DNA from: Thermus igniterrae ATCC 700962
GTDB taxonomy: Bacteria > Deinococcota > Deinococci > Deinococcales > Thermaceae
Direction of reading: 5' to 3'
DNA: 64,000 nucleotides
Assembly: GCF_000376265.1 (NCBI RefSeq)
Contig: NZ_AQWU01000074.1
Coordinates: 57,011 to 121,010, forward strand
Shown: in pieces, positions 17,633-29,605 of the stretch
Layout: each line of letters begins with the position of its first letter
Numbering within the stretch: the first letter of the stretch is position 1
Translations under genes and position numbers: made by a program
Notes under the pieces: model-generated
Seen by the model: the letters and a program-made list of their open reading frames with translations, nothing else
The model's database searches: none
What the model was told of the DNA's origin: nothing

Positions 17633-18346
17633 CTAGAGGGGGTAGGCGAAGCCCACCAGGGTCTTGGGGCCCAGCCGGCCCCGAAGGTCCTCCCCCGGGG
17701 CGACCACGCGGCCCCGTTCCAACCTCAGGCTGGCCTGGAGCCTTTCGGGAAGCTCCTTGCGCCAGGTTTGGGGCACATCCCCCATGGCCAGGTGGACCCG
17801 CACCCGCCTGCCGGGGTACTGCCCGCCCCAGAGGCCCGCCAGGACCCCTGGCAGACGCCCTTCCGGCACGGGGAGGGGCGGGAGGCGTAGGGCCTCCCCC
17901 TCCAGGGCGAAGAGGGCCCAGAACCCCAAGCCCAGCACCATACCCCCGGCGGGGGGGAGCCAGCCCAAAGCCCGTAGGTGCTCGGGGCTGGCGGAGGCCA
18001 GGTAAAGCCGTCCTTCCCGCTCCGTGCGCTCCAGCTCCTGGAGGAGGGCAGGGACGTCCAGGCTTTTGGCTAGCTCCCCCGCCCGTTCCGCCAGGGCCTC
18101 GAGGCCCGGCCCAAACAGGGGGGTGGGGTAGAGGAGGAGGCGCCTTGGGTTTTCCCTGACCAGGTGCTCTGCCAGAGGGGTGTGGGTTCCCAGGGGGGGT
18201 TTGGAAAGGATGAGGAGCACTTGGTCGTAAAGGGTGAGGAGGCTCTTCACCGCCGCCTCCAGTCCCTCCTTAAGCGGGTCCCAGAGGTAGACCCCCGGTA
18301 CCTCCCGCTCCCTCCCATACCGCTCGGTGAGCACCGCCAGTTCCAT
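17633..18346 (-). CDS. Conserved hypothetical protein
   Basis: The 237-residue protein has no signal peptide or membrane segment. A Rossmann-like beginning (ELAVLTERYG) is followed by alternating helices and strands. No motif allows a family call. It lies between a DUF72 gene and the DtxR-type gene, all on the minus strand, but each seems to have its own start region. It is a real gene by codon use, though its function cannot be guessed. Confidence 0.7.
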   Translation of the reverse strand: MELAVLTERYGREREVPGVYLWDPLKEGLEAAVKSLLTLYDQVLLILSKPPLGTHTPLAEHLVRENPRRLLLYPTPLFGPGLEALAERAGELAKSLDVPALLQELERTEREGRLYLASASPEHLRALGWLPPAGGMVLGLGFWALFALEGEALRLPPLPVPEGRLPGVLAGLWGGQYPGRRVRVHLAMGDVPQTWRKELPERLQASLRLERGRVVAPGEDLRGRLGPKTLVGFAYPL

Positions 18347-18391
18347 ACGGAGCCCAGCATAGTTCTGTGGAACGGGTACATATGTCCTAGC

Positions 18392-19300
18392 CTAGAGGAG
18401 GGCCTGGCTCCAGGGGGGCGGCCCCAGGCCCAGGAGGCGCTTGAGGCCTAAGGCCGCCTCCACCCCTTGGGTGCCGTAGTTGTTGTTGAAGATGACAAAC
18501 ACCCTCTCTGCCCGCTCCGCCAGGGTGCGGGTGGCCGCGGCCAGGTCCTCTAGCTCCTCCTCGGAGTAGCGCCAGTTGAAGCGCTCATAGGGTTTGGCGT
18601 GGGGGTCTTTCCAGGTTTCCGCGTTCCTGCCGTGGCACCGCAGGACGGCCACGGGGTGGGTGGGCTCCAGCACCCTGGGGGGGGCCTCGGGGTGGGGCGG
18701 GGCGTCCACGCTCACGTGGATCAGGCCGAGCCGTTCCAGTTCCTTCTTGACGAAGCCCCAGGCCACGTACCACTTGGGGTTGCGGAACTCCACCGCCACC
18801 AGGTAGCCCCGGGTGCGCTCGGCCAGATGCTCCAGGTACTGGAAGCTTCGGGGCTTAGGCTCGGTCCAGGGGGGAAGGCCAAAATGGAGGTAGCCCAGCT
18901 TTCTCGCCGCCTTGAGGGGGGCGATGGCGGCGAAGAAGCGCTTCCAGGCTTCCTCCACCACCTCCTGGGGCACCTCCCGCTGGGCCAGGTGCCCCTCCTG
19001 GCGGGGCAGGAGGGCGCGGAGGTCCTTGGGAAGGGCCTGGGCCTCGAGGCCGTGCCCGGTGAAGGCGGAGTAGGCCTTCACGTGGAAGAGGAAGCCCTGG
19101 GGGGTCCTCTCCACCCACTTGGCCACCACCCCTTCCCGGGGCAGGGCGTAGAAGGTGCTGTCCACCTCCACGGTGTCAAAGTGCTGGGCGTAGTAGCGCA
19201 GGCGCCTTTCTGGGTGGCTCCTCACCTCTGGGGGGTACCAGCCGGAGGCCAGGAGGGTCTCGTCCGTCCAGCTGGCGGTGCCCACGCGGATTTCCGCCAC
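18392..19300 (-). CDS. DUF72 family TIM-barrel protein
   Basis: The 302-residue protein has the DUF72 hallmarks: an opening IRVGTASWTD, then the FDTVEVDSTFYALP segment, VAVEFRNPKWY and VFNNNYGTQG near the end. The family folds as a TIM barrel; its biochemical role is not firmly established. The GTG start at 19300 follows a promoter that would give a leaderless mRNA. It is divergent from the DUF523/DUF1722 gene. Confidence 0.9.
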   Translation of the reverse strand: MAEIRVGTASWTDETLLASGWYPPEVRSHPERRLRYYAQHFDTVEVDSTFYALPREGVVAKWVERTPQGFLFHVKAYSAFTGHGLEAQALPKDLRALLPRQEGHLAQREVPQEVVEEAWKRFFAAIAPLKAARKLGYLHFGLPPWTEPKPRSFQYLEHLAERTRGYLVAVEFRNPKWYVAWGFVKKELERLGLIHVSVDAPPHPEAPPRVLEPTHPVAVLRCHGRNAETWKDPHAKPYERFNWRYSEEELEDLAAATRTLAERAERVFVIFNNNYGTQGVEAALGLKRLLGLGPPPWSQALL

Positions 19301-19306
19301 GCCTCT

Positions 19307-19335
19307 ATGGTGGCAGGGCGGGGCGGGGCTGGCAA
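19307..19335 (-). promoter_or_regulatory. Leaderless-type promoter of the DUF72 gene
   Basis: On the minus strand TTGCCA (19335-19330), a 17-base spacer and CACCAT (19312-19307) are followed by six bases and then the GTG start codon. It is one of the clearest examples in the window of a promoter placed directly against the initiation codon. Confidence 0.55.
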
Positions 19336-19354
19336 GGGCGGGTATCCTAGGGGC

Positions 19355-22856
<3,502 letters not shown>

Positions 22857-22862
22857 GGGAGA

Positions 22863-22890
22863 AGTTTACCGGGCTTGGGTCCTTTGCAAG
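22863..22890 (-). promoter_or_regulatory. Promoter of crtI-idi2
   Basis: Minus-strand CTTGCA (22890-22885), a 16-base spacer and TAAACT (22868-22863) end six bases before the crtI ATG, which predicts a leaderless mRNA. No 11-bp repeat of the kind found at litR is visible here, so light control of crtI may be absent or indirect. Confidence 0.5.
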
Positions 22891-22913
22891 TTGAGCGTGG
22901 CCCACACACGGGC

Positions 22914-23942
22914 CTAGAGCACCCGGCCCTTCCAGCGCTTGCCGGGCAAAAGGGCCCGCAGGTAGACGGGCAAGAGGAGAAGGGGGGCCAGGGGGGTGAG
23001 GAGGGCGGGCCACGCAGGACCCCCCAGGGCCACCTGCACCAGGAGGCGCTCCCCCAGGCCCAAAAGCCCCAGCTCCGGCCGGCCAAAGGCCCAGGGCAGG
23101 GTGTAGAGGGCCAGGTGGTAGAAGGCGGAGCCCAGGAGGACGGCAGGGTTTTTCAGGTGGATTTCCAGGAAGTTTTTGCCGAACCCGGCCACGGCCTCGG
23201 GGTAGCTGGGGTACATCCGCACCCGGAAGAGGCGGGTGCCCAGGACCAGGCGGTAGCCTGGGACCTTCCGGGCCAGGGCCACGTCCTCCAGGATCTCCTC
23301 CCGCACCGCCCGGTGCCCCCCTAGGCGGAAGTAGGCCTCCCGGGAAAAGGCCAGCACCTGGCCGTTGGCCACCCGCAGGGCTTCCAGAAGGGGATGGGGC
23401 AGGAAGGAGAAGAGTCCCCCCATGACGAAGGGCACCACCCCGGCCGTGCCCAGGTCCTTGCCCGGCTCTTGCCGCGGGAGGGCGGAGACCAGTTCCTTTC
23501 CCTCCAAGGCCGCCAGCAATCCCCCCAGGGCCCCCTCCTGCCAGTACACGTCGGCGTCGGTGAAGACCAGGACCTCCCCTTTGGCCTCCTGGGCCAGCTG
23601 CCAGCAGGCCCAGTTCTTCCCCCTCCAGCCCGGGGGGAGGGGGCGGCCCCGGAGGAGGCGGAAGCCCGGGTGCCCCCCGGCCACGGCCTCGGCCACCTGG
23701 GCGGTGCCGTCCTGGGAGCCGTCGTCCAGGACCAGGACCTCCAGGGCCCCCTGGCGGAGGAGGGAGGGAAGGGTGCGCCTTAGGTTTTCCGCCTCGTTGC
23801 GGGCGGGCACCAGGATGGAGACCCTGGCCCCAGGGGGGGTGGGGGCGGGCAGGAGCTGGGGGAAGCGGAGAAGGTTGTAGAGGAGGGTGAACCACCGCAG
23901 GAGGAGGAAGAGGAGGACGCCGAAGAAGAAGTCCCCGGTCAT
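22914..23942 (-). CDS. Family 2 glycosyltransferase, likely carotenoid glucosyltransferase
   Basis: The 342-residue protein has an N-terminal membrane anchor, a GT2 catalytic domain (VSILVPARNEAENL, LDDGSQDGT, the metal-binding VFTDADVYW) and two or three C-terminal membrane segments. CruC-like enzymes of this build glycosylate xanthophylls. With the neighbouring acyltransferase and the zeaxanthin genes, it is the best candidate for adding glucose in thermozeaxanthin. It overlaps the acyltransferase stop by four bases. Confidence 0.85.
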   Translation of the reverse strand: MTGDFFFGVLLFLLLRWFTLLYNLLRFPQLLPAPTPPGARVSILVPARNEAENLRRTLPSLLRQGALEVLVLDDGSQDGTAQVAEAVAGGHPGFRLLRGRPLPPGWRGKNWACWQLAQEAKGEVLVFTDADVYWQEGALGGLLAALEGKELVSALPRQEPGKDLGTAGVVPFVMGGLFSFLPHPLLEALRVANGQVLAFSREAYFRLGGHRAVREEILEDVALARKVPGYRLVLGTRLFRVRMYPSYPEAVAGFGKNFLEIHLKNPAVLLGSAFYHLALYTLPWAFGRPELGLLGLGERLLVQVALGGPAWPALLTPLAPLLLLPVYLRALLPGKRWKGRVL

Positions 23943-24607
23943 ACCCGCCTCAGGGCTTCCACCAGAGGGCGCACCCGCTCCTCCAGGCTCCGCCGCCCCT
24001 TGAGGACCTCCCGGAACCCCTCGGGGACCTCCCGGGGGTGGGTCTGGGCCAGGAGGGCGTCCAGCCGGGCCAGAAGCCCTCCCAGGGCCTCCCCTAGGTC
24101 CTCCCCGGGGGACAGGGGCCTTCCTGCCCAGAGGAAGGCCTCGGGGTGTTCAAACCCCCTCAGGACCACCCGGCAGGCCACGGGGAGGAGGGGGACCCTT
24201 GCCCGCTCGGCCAGCCACCTCGCCCCGGGGCGCAGGGGGCCCAAGGGGCCTGGGTAGCGCATCTCCCCCTCGGGAAACACCGCCACCCACTCCCCCCGTC
24301 CAAGCCGCCTCAGGGCCTCCCGTACCCGGGGGGCCTCGAGGGCCCCCGCCAGGGCCAGCACGGGAAAGGCCTTCAGGTTCTCCTCCGCCACCAGGAGGCT
24401 CACGGGCTTTCCCCGGAGTTTGCCTAAGAACCACACCAGGTGGCCGTCGTAAAACCCGTGGTGGTTCATGGCCAGCACCAGGGGTCCCGGGGGGACCTCT
24501 CCCCGCAGGTAAACCCCCCGCAGGCTTCCTTTGAGGCTCAGGAGGAGGAGGCCCTCCACAAAAAACCTGAGGAGGCGGGCGGCGGGGCGCTCAGGGGAAA
24601 GCCTCAT
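23939..24607 (-). CDS. PlsC-type acyltransferase, likely for thermozeaxanthin
   Basis: The 222-residue membrane-associated acyltransferase has the catalytic H-x4-D motif in NHHGFYDGH (about residue 49) and the FPEGEMRYPG substrate block. Its place between lycopene cyclase and a carotenoid-type glycosyltransferase, with start-stop overlaps on both sides, suggests that it acylates the glucose of zeaxanthin glucoside (CruD-like role) rather than glycerol phosphate. The ATG at 24607 overlaps the cyclase stop; longer frames run into the cyclase gene. Confidence 0.85.
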   Translation of the reverse strand: MRLSPERPAARLLRFFVEGLLLLSLKGSLRGVYLRGEVPPGPLVLAMNHHGFYDGHLVWFLGKLRGKPVSLLVAEENLKAFPVLALAGALEAPRVREALRRLGRGEWVAVFPEGEMRYPGPLGPLRPGARWLAERARVPLLPVACRVVLRGFEHPEAFLWAGRPLSPGEDLGEALGGLLARLDALLAQTHPREVPEGFREVLKGRRSLEERVRPLVEALRRV

Positions 24608-25305
24608 CGCAGGCGCCTCAGGGCCTCGGGATGCCAGGCCAGGAGCAGTCCCTGGACCACCGCCAGGTTGGTGAAGAGGAAGAACACCATCTCCTCCAGA
24701 GGTAGTCCCAGCACCCCATAGCCCAGGGTGTACTCCGGGGCAATCCACCAGATGCCCTCCCGGGTGATGGCCCAGAAGTCCGCGGCCCAAAGGTAGAGGG
24801 TGGGGAGGCTCACCCCCAGGAGGAAAGGCCCCCGCCAGGCCCAAAGGAGGTCGCCGCCGAAGGCCCACTGCAGGACGAAGACCGGGGCGAAGTAGGCCAG
24901 GATGAGGCCCAGGTAGAGGTAAGGCCCCCCCAGGGCCAGGAGCATCACCCCCAGGGCGGCCAGGAGGAGCCACACCCCTCCCCCCACCACCCGGGCCAGG
25001 CCGGGTCCCGGGGCCGGGGGCCTATGGGCCAGGCGCAGGAGGAAGGCCCCGGTGAGGAGGGGTTGCAGGAGGAAGAAGAGGTACTCCTCCAGGGGCACAT
25101 AGCCCAGGCGGAGGAGGACCCGGCCCTCGGGGTAGCCCCAGACCCCCTTCCACACCAGGTAGTTGTCCCAGGGGGTGGTGTAGAGGAGGGCGATGAGGGG
25201 CATCAGGAGGTAGGCCCAGAGCCTGGGGGGCCTGGGCCTGGCCCAGAGGAGGAGGAGGAAGAGGGGGGGCAGGAGGAAGACCAGGTGGAACTCCAGGTAG
25301 GTCAT
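24604..25305 (-). CDS. crtYcd: Lycopene beta-cyclase, fused CrtYc-CrtYd type
   Basis: The 233-residue protein has about seven membrane segments formed by two tandem CrtYc/d-like halves. The first contains LYTTPWDNYLVWKGVWGYPEGR and LEEYLFF, the second WWIAPEYTLGYGVLGLPLEEMVFFLFTN. This fused, plant-unrelated cyclase type turns lycopene into beta-carotene, the precursor of both zeaxanthin and retinal. It overlaps CYP175A1 by four bases. Confidence 0.93.
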   Translation of the reverse strand: MTYLEFHLVFLLPPLFLLLLWARPRPPRLWAYLLMPLIALLYTTPWDNYLVWKGVWGYPEGRVLLRLGYVPLEEYLFFLLQPLLTGAFLLRLAHRPPAPGPGLARVVGGGVWLLLAALGVMLLALGGPYLYLGLILAYFAPVFVLQWAFGGDLLWAWRGPFLLGVSLPTLYLWAADFWAITREGIWWIAPEYTLGYGVLGLPLEEMVFFLFTNLAVVQGLLLAWHPEALRRLR

Positions 25306-26465
25306 GCGGCCTCCAGTGGGGCCCAAAGGCCCCCCTCGGGCCTGAGGGTGACCCCGGCGTGCACCTTGGGCTCGGGGAGGGGAGAGAGGCGGAAGCGCCG
25401 GAAGAAGGCCTGAAGCACGATGGGCCCCTCCAAGAGGGCGAAGTCCCGCCCCAGGCAGAGCCTTTTCCCCAGGCCGAAGGGGAAGTAGCGCCCTGACGGG
25501 GTTCCCCTCTCCTCCAGGAAGCGCTCGGGCCGGAAGGCCTCCCCCTCGGGGAAGTGGAGCCGCTGGGTCACGTAGGGGGAGAGGACCACCGTGGCCCCCC
25601 GGGGGACCCGGTCTCCCCCCAGGTCCAGGGGGGTCTCGGCCCTGCGGGTGAGGATCCAGGCCGGGGGGTAGAGCCTGAGGGCCTCCTGGAAGGCGGCCAA
25701 GGCGTGGGGGAAGCTTTGGGCCACCAACCCCTGCCAGTCCGGCCTGCGGGAGAGGAGGAAGAGGCTCCAGGTGAGGGCGCTGGCCACGGTCTCGTGCCCG
25801 GCCACCAGCAGGGTCTTGGCCTCGGCCATGGCCCTTGGCCGGGGCAGGGCGGAGAGGGGGGGGACCTGGAGGAGGGCCTCGGCCTCCTTCTCCAGGGCCC
25901 CCTTGTCCTTCTGGAAGCGCCACTCCCCCAGGAGGTCCAGCCGGGCCAGGGGGTTTTGCGTGCGGGCGATGATCCTTTCCAAGGCGGAAAGGGCCCGCTC
26001 GGCCAGGGCCTCGGGGAGGGGACGCTGCCAAAGGGCCTGCCCCAGGAGCCTGAGGGACAGGTGGAGCATCTCCTTGTCCAGGTCCCGCCGCTCCCCCTCC
26101 TTCCAGGCCCCGAAGAAGGCCCTGGCCTCCTCCTCCCAGGCCTTCCGGTACCCCGCCACCGCCCGGGGAAGGAAGGGGTCCTTGAGGGCCCGGCGCGCCC
26201 TCTTCCAGCCTTCCCCCCAGTCGGTGAGGAGGCCCCGCCCCGTGAGGCGGGAGAGCTCCCGGTACTGGAAGGTGGCCTTGTTCTCCTCCCCCAGGAGGAC
26301 CCGCTCCACCCCCTCGGGGTCAAAGACCAGGAAGAGGGGCATCCCGGGTACGGGCAGGCGGAGGCGGGCATGGCCCTTCCCCCAGGCCAAGAGCACCTCC
26401 AGGGGGGCTTCCCGCAGGCGTCTGAGCTGGGGGAGAGCGGCTTTCAGGTCCAGGGTGGCCGTCAT
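25302..26465 (-). CDS. Cytochrome P450 CYP175A1-like beta-carotene hydroxylase
   Basis: The 387-residue P450 is closely similar to T. thermophilus CYP175A1. It has the I-helix motif LLVAGHETVASALTW, the K-helix EALR, and the haem loop FGLGKRLCLGRDFA with the ligand at Cys337 (Cys336 in CYP175A1). It hydroxylates both beta-ionone rings of beta-carotene to give zeaxanthin. A TATCCT box (26472-26477) six bases before the ATG suggests its own leaderless promoter and heads the P450, cyclase, acyltransferase, glycosyltransferase operon. Confidence 0.96.
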   Translation of the reverse strand: MTATLDLKAALPQLRRLREAPLEVLLAWGKGHARLRLPVPGMPLFLVFDPEGVERVLLGEENKATFQYRELSRLTGRGLLTDWGEGWKRARRALKDPFLPRAVAGYRKAWEEEARAFFGAWKEGERRDLDKEMLHLSLRLLGQALWQRPLPEALAERALSALERIIARTQNPLARLDLLGEWRFQKDKGALEKEAEALLQVPPLSALPRPRAMAEAKTLLVAGHETVASALTWSLFLLSRRPDWQGLVAQSFPHALAAFQEALRLYPPAWILTRRAETPLDLGGDRVPRGATVVLSPYVTQRLHFPEGEAFRPERFLEERGTPSGRYFPFGLGKRLCLGRDFALLEGPIVLQAFFRRFRLSPLPEPKVHAGVTLRPEGGLWAPLEAA

Positions 26466-26517
26466 GGTTCCAGGATACCCCCCAGGGCTTCCAGGGCGAA
26501 GGGCCCTGTGGGCCAGG

Positions 26518-27774
26518 CTACCCTCGCACGAGGCCCTGGGCCAGGGCCAGGTAGCGCCGCCTGCTCTGCTCCAGGTCCACCACGGGGTCCTGGGGCTCGT
26601 AGGAGGCGTATTTCGGGGCCCAGCGCCGAAGCCATCTCCCCTCGGGGTCGTGGCGCCTGCCCTGTTCCACCAGGTTGAAGACCCGGAAGTAGGGGGCGGC
26701 GTCCACCCCAAGCCCTCCCGCCCACTGCCACCCCTGAAGGTTCTGGGGGGTGTCCCCGTCCAGGAGGAGGGCCTTGAAGGCGGCCTCGGCCCGCCTCCAG
26801 GGCAGGAGGAGGTACTTCACGGCGAACTGGGCCACGGCCATGCGCCCCCGGTTGGAGAGAAAGCCCGTCTGCCAGAGCTCCCGCATGGCGGCGTCCACCA
26901 GGGGCACCCCGGTTTTGCCGTAAAGCCAGGCCTGGAAAAGGGCCTCGTCCTGGTTCCAGGGCAGGGCCTCAAAGCGGCCGTCCAGGGCCCTTTCCCGCAT
27001 CCAGGGAAAGTGGTAGAGGAGGTGGTAGGAGAAGTCCCGCCAGAGGAGCTCGGCCACCCACTTCCTCGCCCCCTCTCCCCCCCGCTTCAGGGCCTCCCAG
27101 GCGGCCTCCCGGGGGGAGAGGACCCCCAGGGTGAAGTAGGGGGAGAGCCTCGAGCCCCCCTCCCCATCCAGCCGGTCCCGCCTCTTTGCGTAGTGGGTAA
27201 GCCCTTCTTCCAGGAAGGCGAAAAGCCGGGCCCGGGCCGCCTTCTCCCCGGGTTCGGGCAGGGGCACCTCGGAGGCCTCCTGGGGAATCTCCCCCTCCTC
27301 CTCGGCCCGGGGCAGGCCCTCGGGGGGCGGGAGGGGGGGCTCGGCCCCCTGGAAGTGGCGGCTGAAGGGGGTGTAGACCCGGTAGGCCCGGGGGAGGTCG
27401 GGGGGAATCAGGTGAGGGGCAGGGAGAAGATGGAGGGGAACGGGCAGGGCCTCCCGCACCCGCTCGTCCCGGTAGCGGCCGTAGGGGGTGTAGCTCCTCA
27501 GGGCGAAGACCGCCCTGGCCCTAAGCCGCCTGGCCGCCTCGGGCACCCGCTCCCAGGGGGGGCCGGCCAGGACCCAAAGGGCCCCGCCCAGGGCCCGGTA
27601 GGCTGTGCGCAGGGCCCGCACGTTTTCCAAAAACCAGGCCCGCCGCCTGGGGCTGGTCTCCAGGTTGGCGGAGTCCAGGACCACCAGGCCCACCACGGGC
27701 CCCCTCTGCAGGGCTTCCAGCAGGGCGGGATGGTCGGAAAGGCGCAGGTCGGCGCGGTGCCAGACCAGGTACAT
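26518..27774 (-). CDS. phr: Deoxyribodipyrimidine photolyase
   Basis: The 418-residue class I CPD photolyase has the N-terminal antenna-binding domain (HRADLRLSDHPAL) and the FAD domain with WNQDEALFQAWLYGKTGVPLVDAAMREL and GFLSNRGRMAVAQF. It uses blue light to split pyrimidine dimers. The crtB stop codon TAG is also the start of a TAGCCT box six bases before the phr ATG. Photolyase may therefore be transcribed both with crtB and from its own site. Confidence 0.95.
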   Translation of the reverse strand: MYLVWHRADLRLSDHPALLEALQRGPVVGLVVLDSANLETSPRRRAWFLENVRALRTAYRALGGALWVLAGPPWERVPEAARRLRARAVFALRSYTPYGRYRDERVREALPVPLHLLPAPHLIPPDLPRAYRVYTPFSRHFQGAEPPLPPPEGLPRAEEEGEIPQEASEVPLPEPGEKAARARLFAFLEEGLTHYAKRRDRLDGEGGSRLSPYFTLGVLSPREAAWEALKRGGEGARKWVAELLWRDFSYHLLYHFPWMRERALDGRFEALPWNQDEALFQAWLYGKTGVPLVDAAMRELWQTGFLSNRGRMAVAQFAVKYLLLPWRRAEAAFKALLLDGDTPQNLQGWQWAGGLGVDAAPYFRVFNLVEQGRRHDPEGRWLRRWAPKYASYEPQDPVVDLEQSRRRYLALAQGLVRG

Positions 27775-27783
27775 GGGGCCAGG

Positions 27784-28647
27784 CTAGGGGCCCGGCGCCG
27801 GGGTTTCCGTGGCCTGGAACCCGGTTCGTGCCATCCAGAGGGCCTGGGGGAGGAGCTTGAGCCGCTCCCAGGCCTTGAGGTGGGCGCGCTTGCCCAGGTT
27901 GTCGTAGCCGGAAAGCCGTAGCTTGTCCAGGATGCCCTGGTACTGCAGGGCGGCCAGGGCGATGGCTCCCCGCCCCACCTTGAGGCCGGAAAGGCCGGAA
28001 AGCCCCTCGCGATAGAGGGTTCGCGCCTTGGCCTCGAGGTGGGCCATGAGGGCCCGGTACCCCGGGGTGAGGCGGCCCTCCTGGAGGTCGGCCAGGGAGA
28101 TGGCGAAGCGCTCCAAAAGCTCCCGGGGCAGGTAGAGCCGGTCCCTTTCCAGGTCCTCCCCCACGTCCCGGAGGATGTTGGTGAGTTGCATGGCCTGGCC
28201 CAGGCGCACGGCCTTCTCCTCCACCTCGGGGCCTCCGCCGGCGATGGGGGCGATCATCCGGCCCACGGTGCCCGCCACCCGGTAGCAGTACTCCATGAGC
28301 TCGGCCTCGCTTTGCAGGCGCACAGGGCCCAGGTCGGTGAGGAACCCCTCCCGCATGTCCCAAAAGGCCTCCTGGGGGATGGGCCAGCGGGCTAGAGCCC
28401 AGGCCAGGCCCTTCTCCCAGGCCTCCAGGGGCCGGCCGCGGTAGGCCCGCTCCACCCCCTGCCACCAGGCCCGAAGGGCCTCCGGGCCCCCGGCGGGACC
28501 GTCCACCGCTTCGTCCCCCAAGCGGCAGGCGGCGTAGACGGCCCAGGCCCCCTTGCGCTCCTCCTTGGGGAAGAGAAGGCTCCCCAGGTAAAAGGTGGTG
28601 GAATAGCGGCGGATGATCCCTGCCAGGGCTTTCCAGTCGGGTTCCAT
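27784..28647 (-). CDS. crtB: Phytoene synthase CrtB
   Basis: The 287-residue prenyl synthase has the two aspartate-rich motifs (CRLGDEAVDGPAG and DVGEDLERDRLYLP) and the first-half FYLGSLLFP segment. It condenses two GGPP molecules to phytoene, the first committed step. It is divergent from litR and ldrP. In T. thermophilus crtB is repressed by LitR in the dark and activated by LdrP. The ATG at 28647 is used because an alternative frame starting at 28664 is out of phase. Confidence 0.95.
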   Translation of the reverse strand: MEPDWKALAGIIRRYSTTFYLGSLLFPKEERKGAWAVYAACRLGDEAVDGPAGGPEALRAWWQGVERAYRGRPLEAWEKGLAWALARWPIPQEAFWDMREGFLTDLGPVRLQSEAELMEYCYRVAGTVGRMIAPIAGGGPEVEEKAVRLGQAMQLTNILRDVGEDLERDRLYLPRELLERFAISLADLQEGRLTPGYRALMAHLEAKARTLYREGLSGLSGLKVGRGAIALAALQYQGILDKLRLSGYDNLGKRAHLKAWERLKLLPQALWMARTGFQATETPAPGP

Positions 28648-28662
28648 ATACTTTCTACGTTC

Positions 28663-28700
28663 ATCCTAACACGGTTTGGGGACTTTTGTCCCGCCTACAC
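28663..28700 (-). promoter_or_regulatory. crtB promoter with candidate LdrP (CRP-type) site
   Basis: On the minus strand a -10 TAGGAT (28668-28663) lies 15 bases before the crtB ATG, but the -35 position holds no TTGACA-like box. In its place is a CRP-like half-site pair TTTTGT-N7-ACAC (plus-strand 28684-28700), centred roughly 40 bases before the likely start. That is the class II activator position. It fits the known need for LdrP at crtB but is inferred here. Confidence 0.5.
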
Positions 28701-28709
28701 TTCCCCAGG

Positions 28710-28750
28710 TTGTACAAGAACTTGACAATAGTTGTTCAGTCGGCTACCCT
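28710..28750 (+). promoter_or_regulatory. litR promoter overlapped by three 11-bp CarH/LitR repeats
   Basis: TTGACA (28722-28727), a 17-base spacer and TACCCT (28745-28750) form a strong promoter ending six bases before the litR ATG. Three contiguous 11-bp direct repeats start at 28710, 28721 and 28732. Each has T at position 2 and (A/T)CA at positions 5-7, and the middle one contains the -35. This is the arrangement known for CarH operators, so LitR should repress itself in the dark. Confidence 0.85.
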
Positions 28751-28756
28751 GGAGGC

Positions 28757-29605
28757 ATGACCCGGCCTGGGGTGTACACCATCGCGGAGGTGGAGGCCAT
28801 GACCGGCCTTTCCGCCGAGGTGCTGCGGCAGTGGGAGCGGCGCTACGGCTTCCCGCGCCCGGAGCGCACCCCAGGGGGCCACCGCCTCTACCGGGAGGAG
28901 GAGGTGGAGGCCCTTAAGCTCATCCGGCGCTGGCTGGAGGAAGGGGCCACTCCCCAGGCGGCCATCCGGCGCTACCTGGCCCAGGAGGCCCGCCCCGAGG
29001 GGCTGGCCCAGGCCCTCAAGGAGGCCCTGTTGCGGGCTGACCTCTCCCAGGCGGAGGCCCTTTTCCGCCAGGGGGTCCGCCTCTTGGGGCCGGAGGGGAC
29101 CACCCAGACCCTGGTGGCCCGGGTCCTGCGGGAGATCGGCGAGGCCTGGCACCGGGGGGAGGTGAGCGTGGCCCAGGAGCACCTGGCCACCCAGTTCCTC
29201 AGGGCCCGCCTCCACGAGCTTCTGGACCTGGCGGGCTACCCCAGGAGCCAGGCGGTCCTGGTCACCACGCCCCCAGGGGAGCGGCACGAACTTGGGGCCA
29301 TGCTGGCGGCCTACGTGCTCCGACGCCGGGGCTTTGCCGCCATGTACCTGGGCCCCGACACCCCGCTTCAGGACCTGCGGACCATGGTCCACCAGGTGGG
29401 GGCCAAGGGGGTGGTGCTCTCCGCCCTCCTTTCCGAGTGCCTCCAGGCCCTGCCCACAGGGGCCTTCAAGGACCTGGCCCCCCTGGTGGTCCTGGGGGGA
29501 CCGGGGGCCTCCCGGGAGGAGGCGGAGCGCTTAGGAGCGGTGTACGCAGAGAGCCTGGAGGAACTGCCTAGGCTGCTGGAGATGGGGCAAAAGGGGGAAG
29601 CATGA
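28757..29605 (+). CDS. litR: B12-dependent photoreceptor repressor LitR/CarH
   Basis: The 282-residue protein has a MerR-type HTH ([14 protein letters not shown], then [18 protein letters not shown]), a four-helix light-sensing domain and a Rossmann-type B12 domain. The adenosylcobalamin motif W-x9-EH is Trp131-Glu141-His142, and the lower ligand is His177 in PGERHELG, with His132 next to Trp131. These are the residue numbers of T. thermophilus CarH. In the dark the AdoCbl tetramer represses; light breaks the Co-C bond and releases DNA. The start at 28757 follows a leaderless promoter. Confidence 0.96.
   Translation: MTRPGVYTIAEVEAMTGLSAEVLRQWERRYGFPRPERTPGGHRLYREEEVEALKLIRRWLEEGATPQAAIRRYLAQEARPEGLAQALKEALLRADLSQAEALFRQGVRLLGPEGTTQTLVARVLREIGEAWHRGEVSVAQEHLATQFLRARLHELLDLAGYPRSQAVLVTTPPGERHELGAMLAAYVLRRRGFAAMYLGPDTPLQDLRTMVHQVGAKGVVLSALLSECLQALPTGAFKDLAPLVVLGGPGASREEAERLGAVYAESLEELPRLLEMGQKGEA

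Noticed and set aside
18599..19354. In-frame extension of the DUF523/DUF1722 gene by over 250 codons
   Set aside because: It lies antisense to the DUF72 gene and upstream of a clear TATCCT box placed six bases before ATG 19355, where family homology begins.
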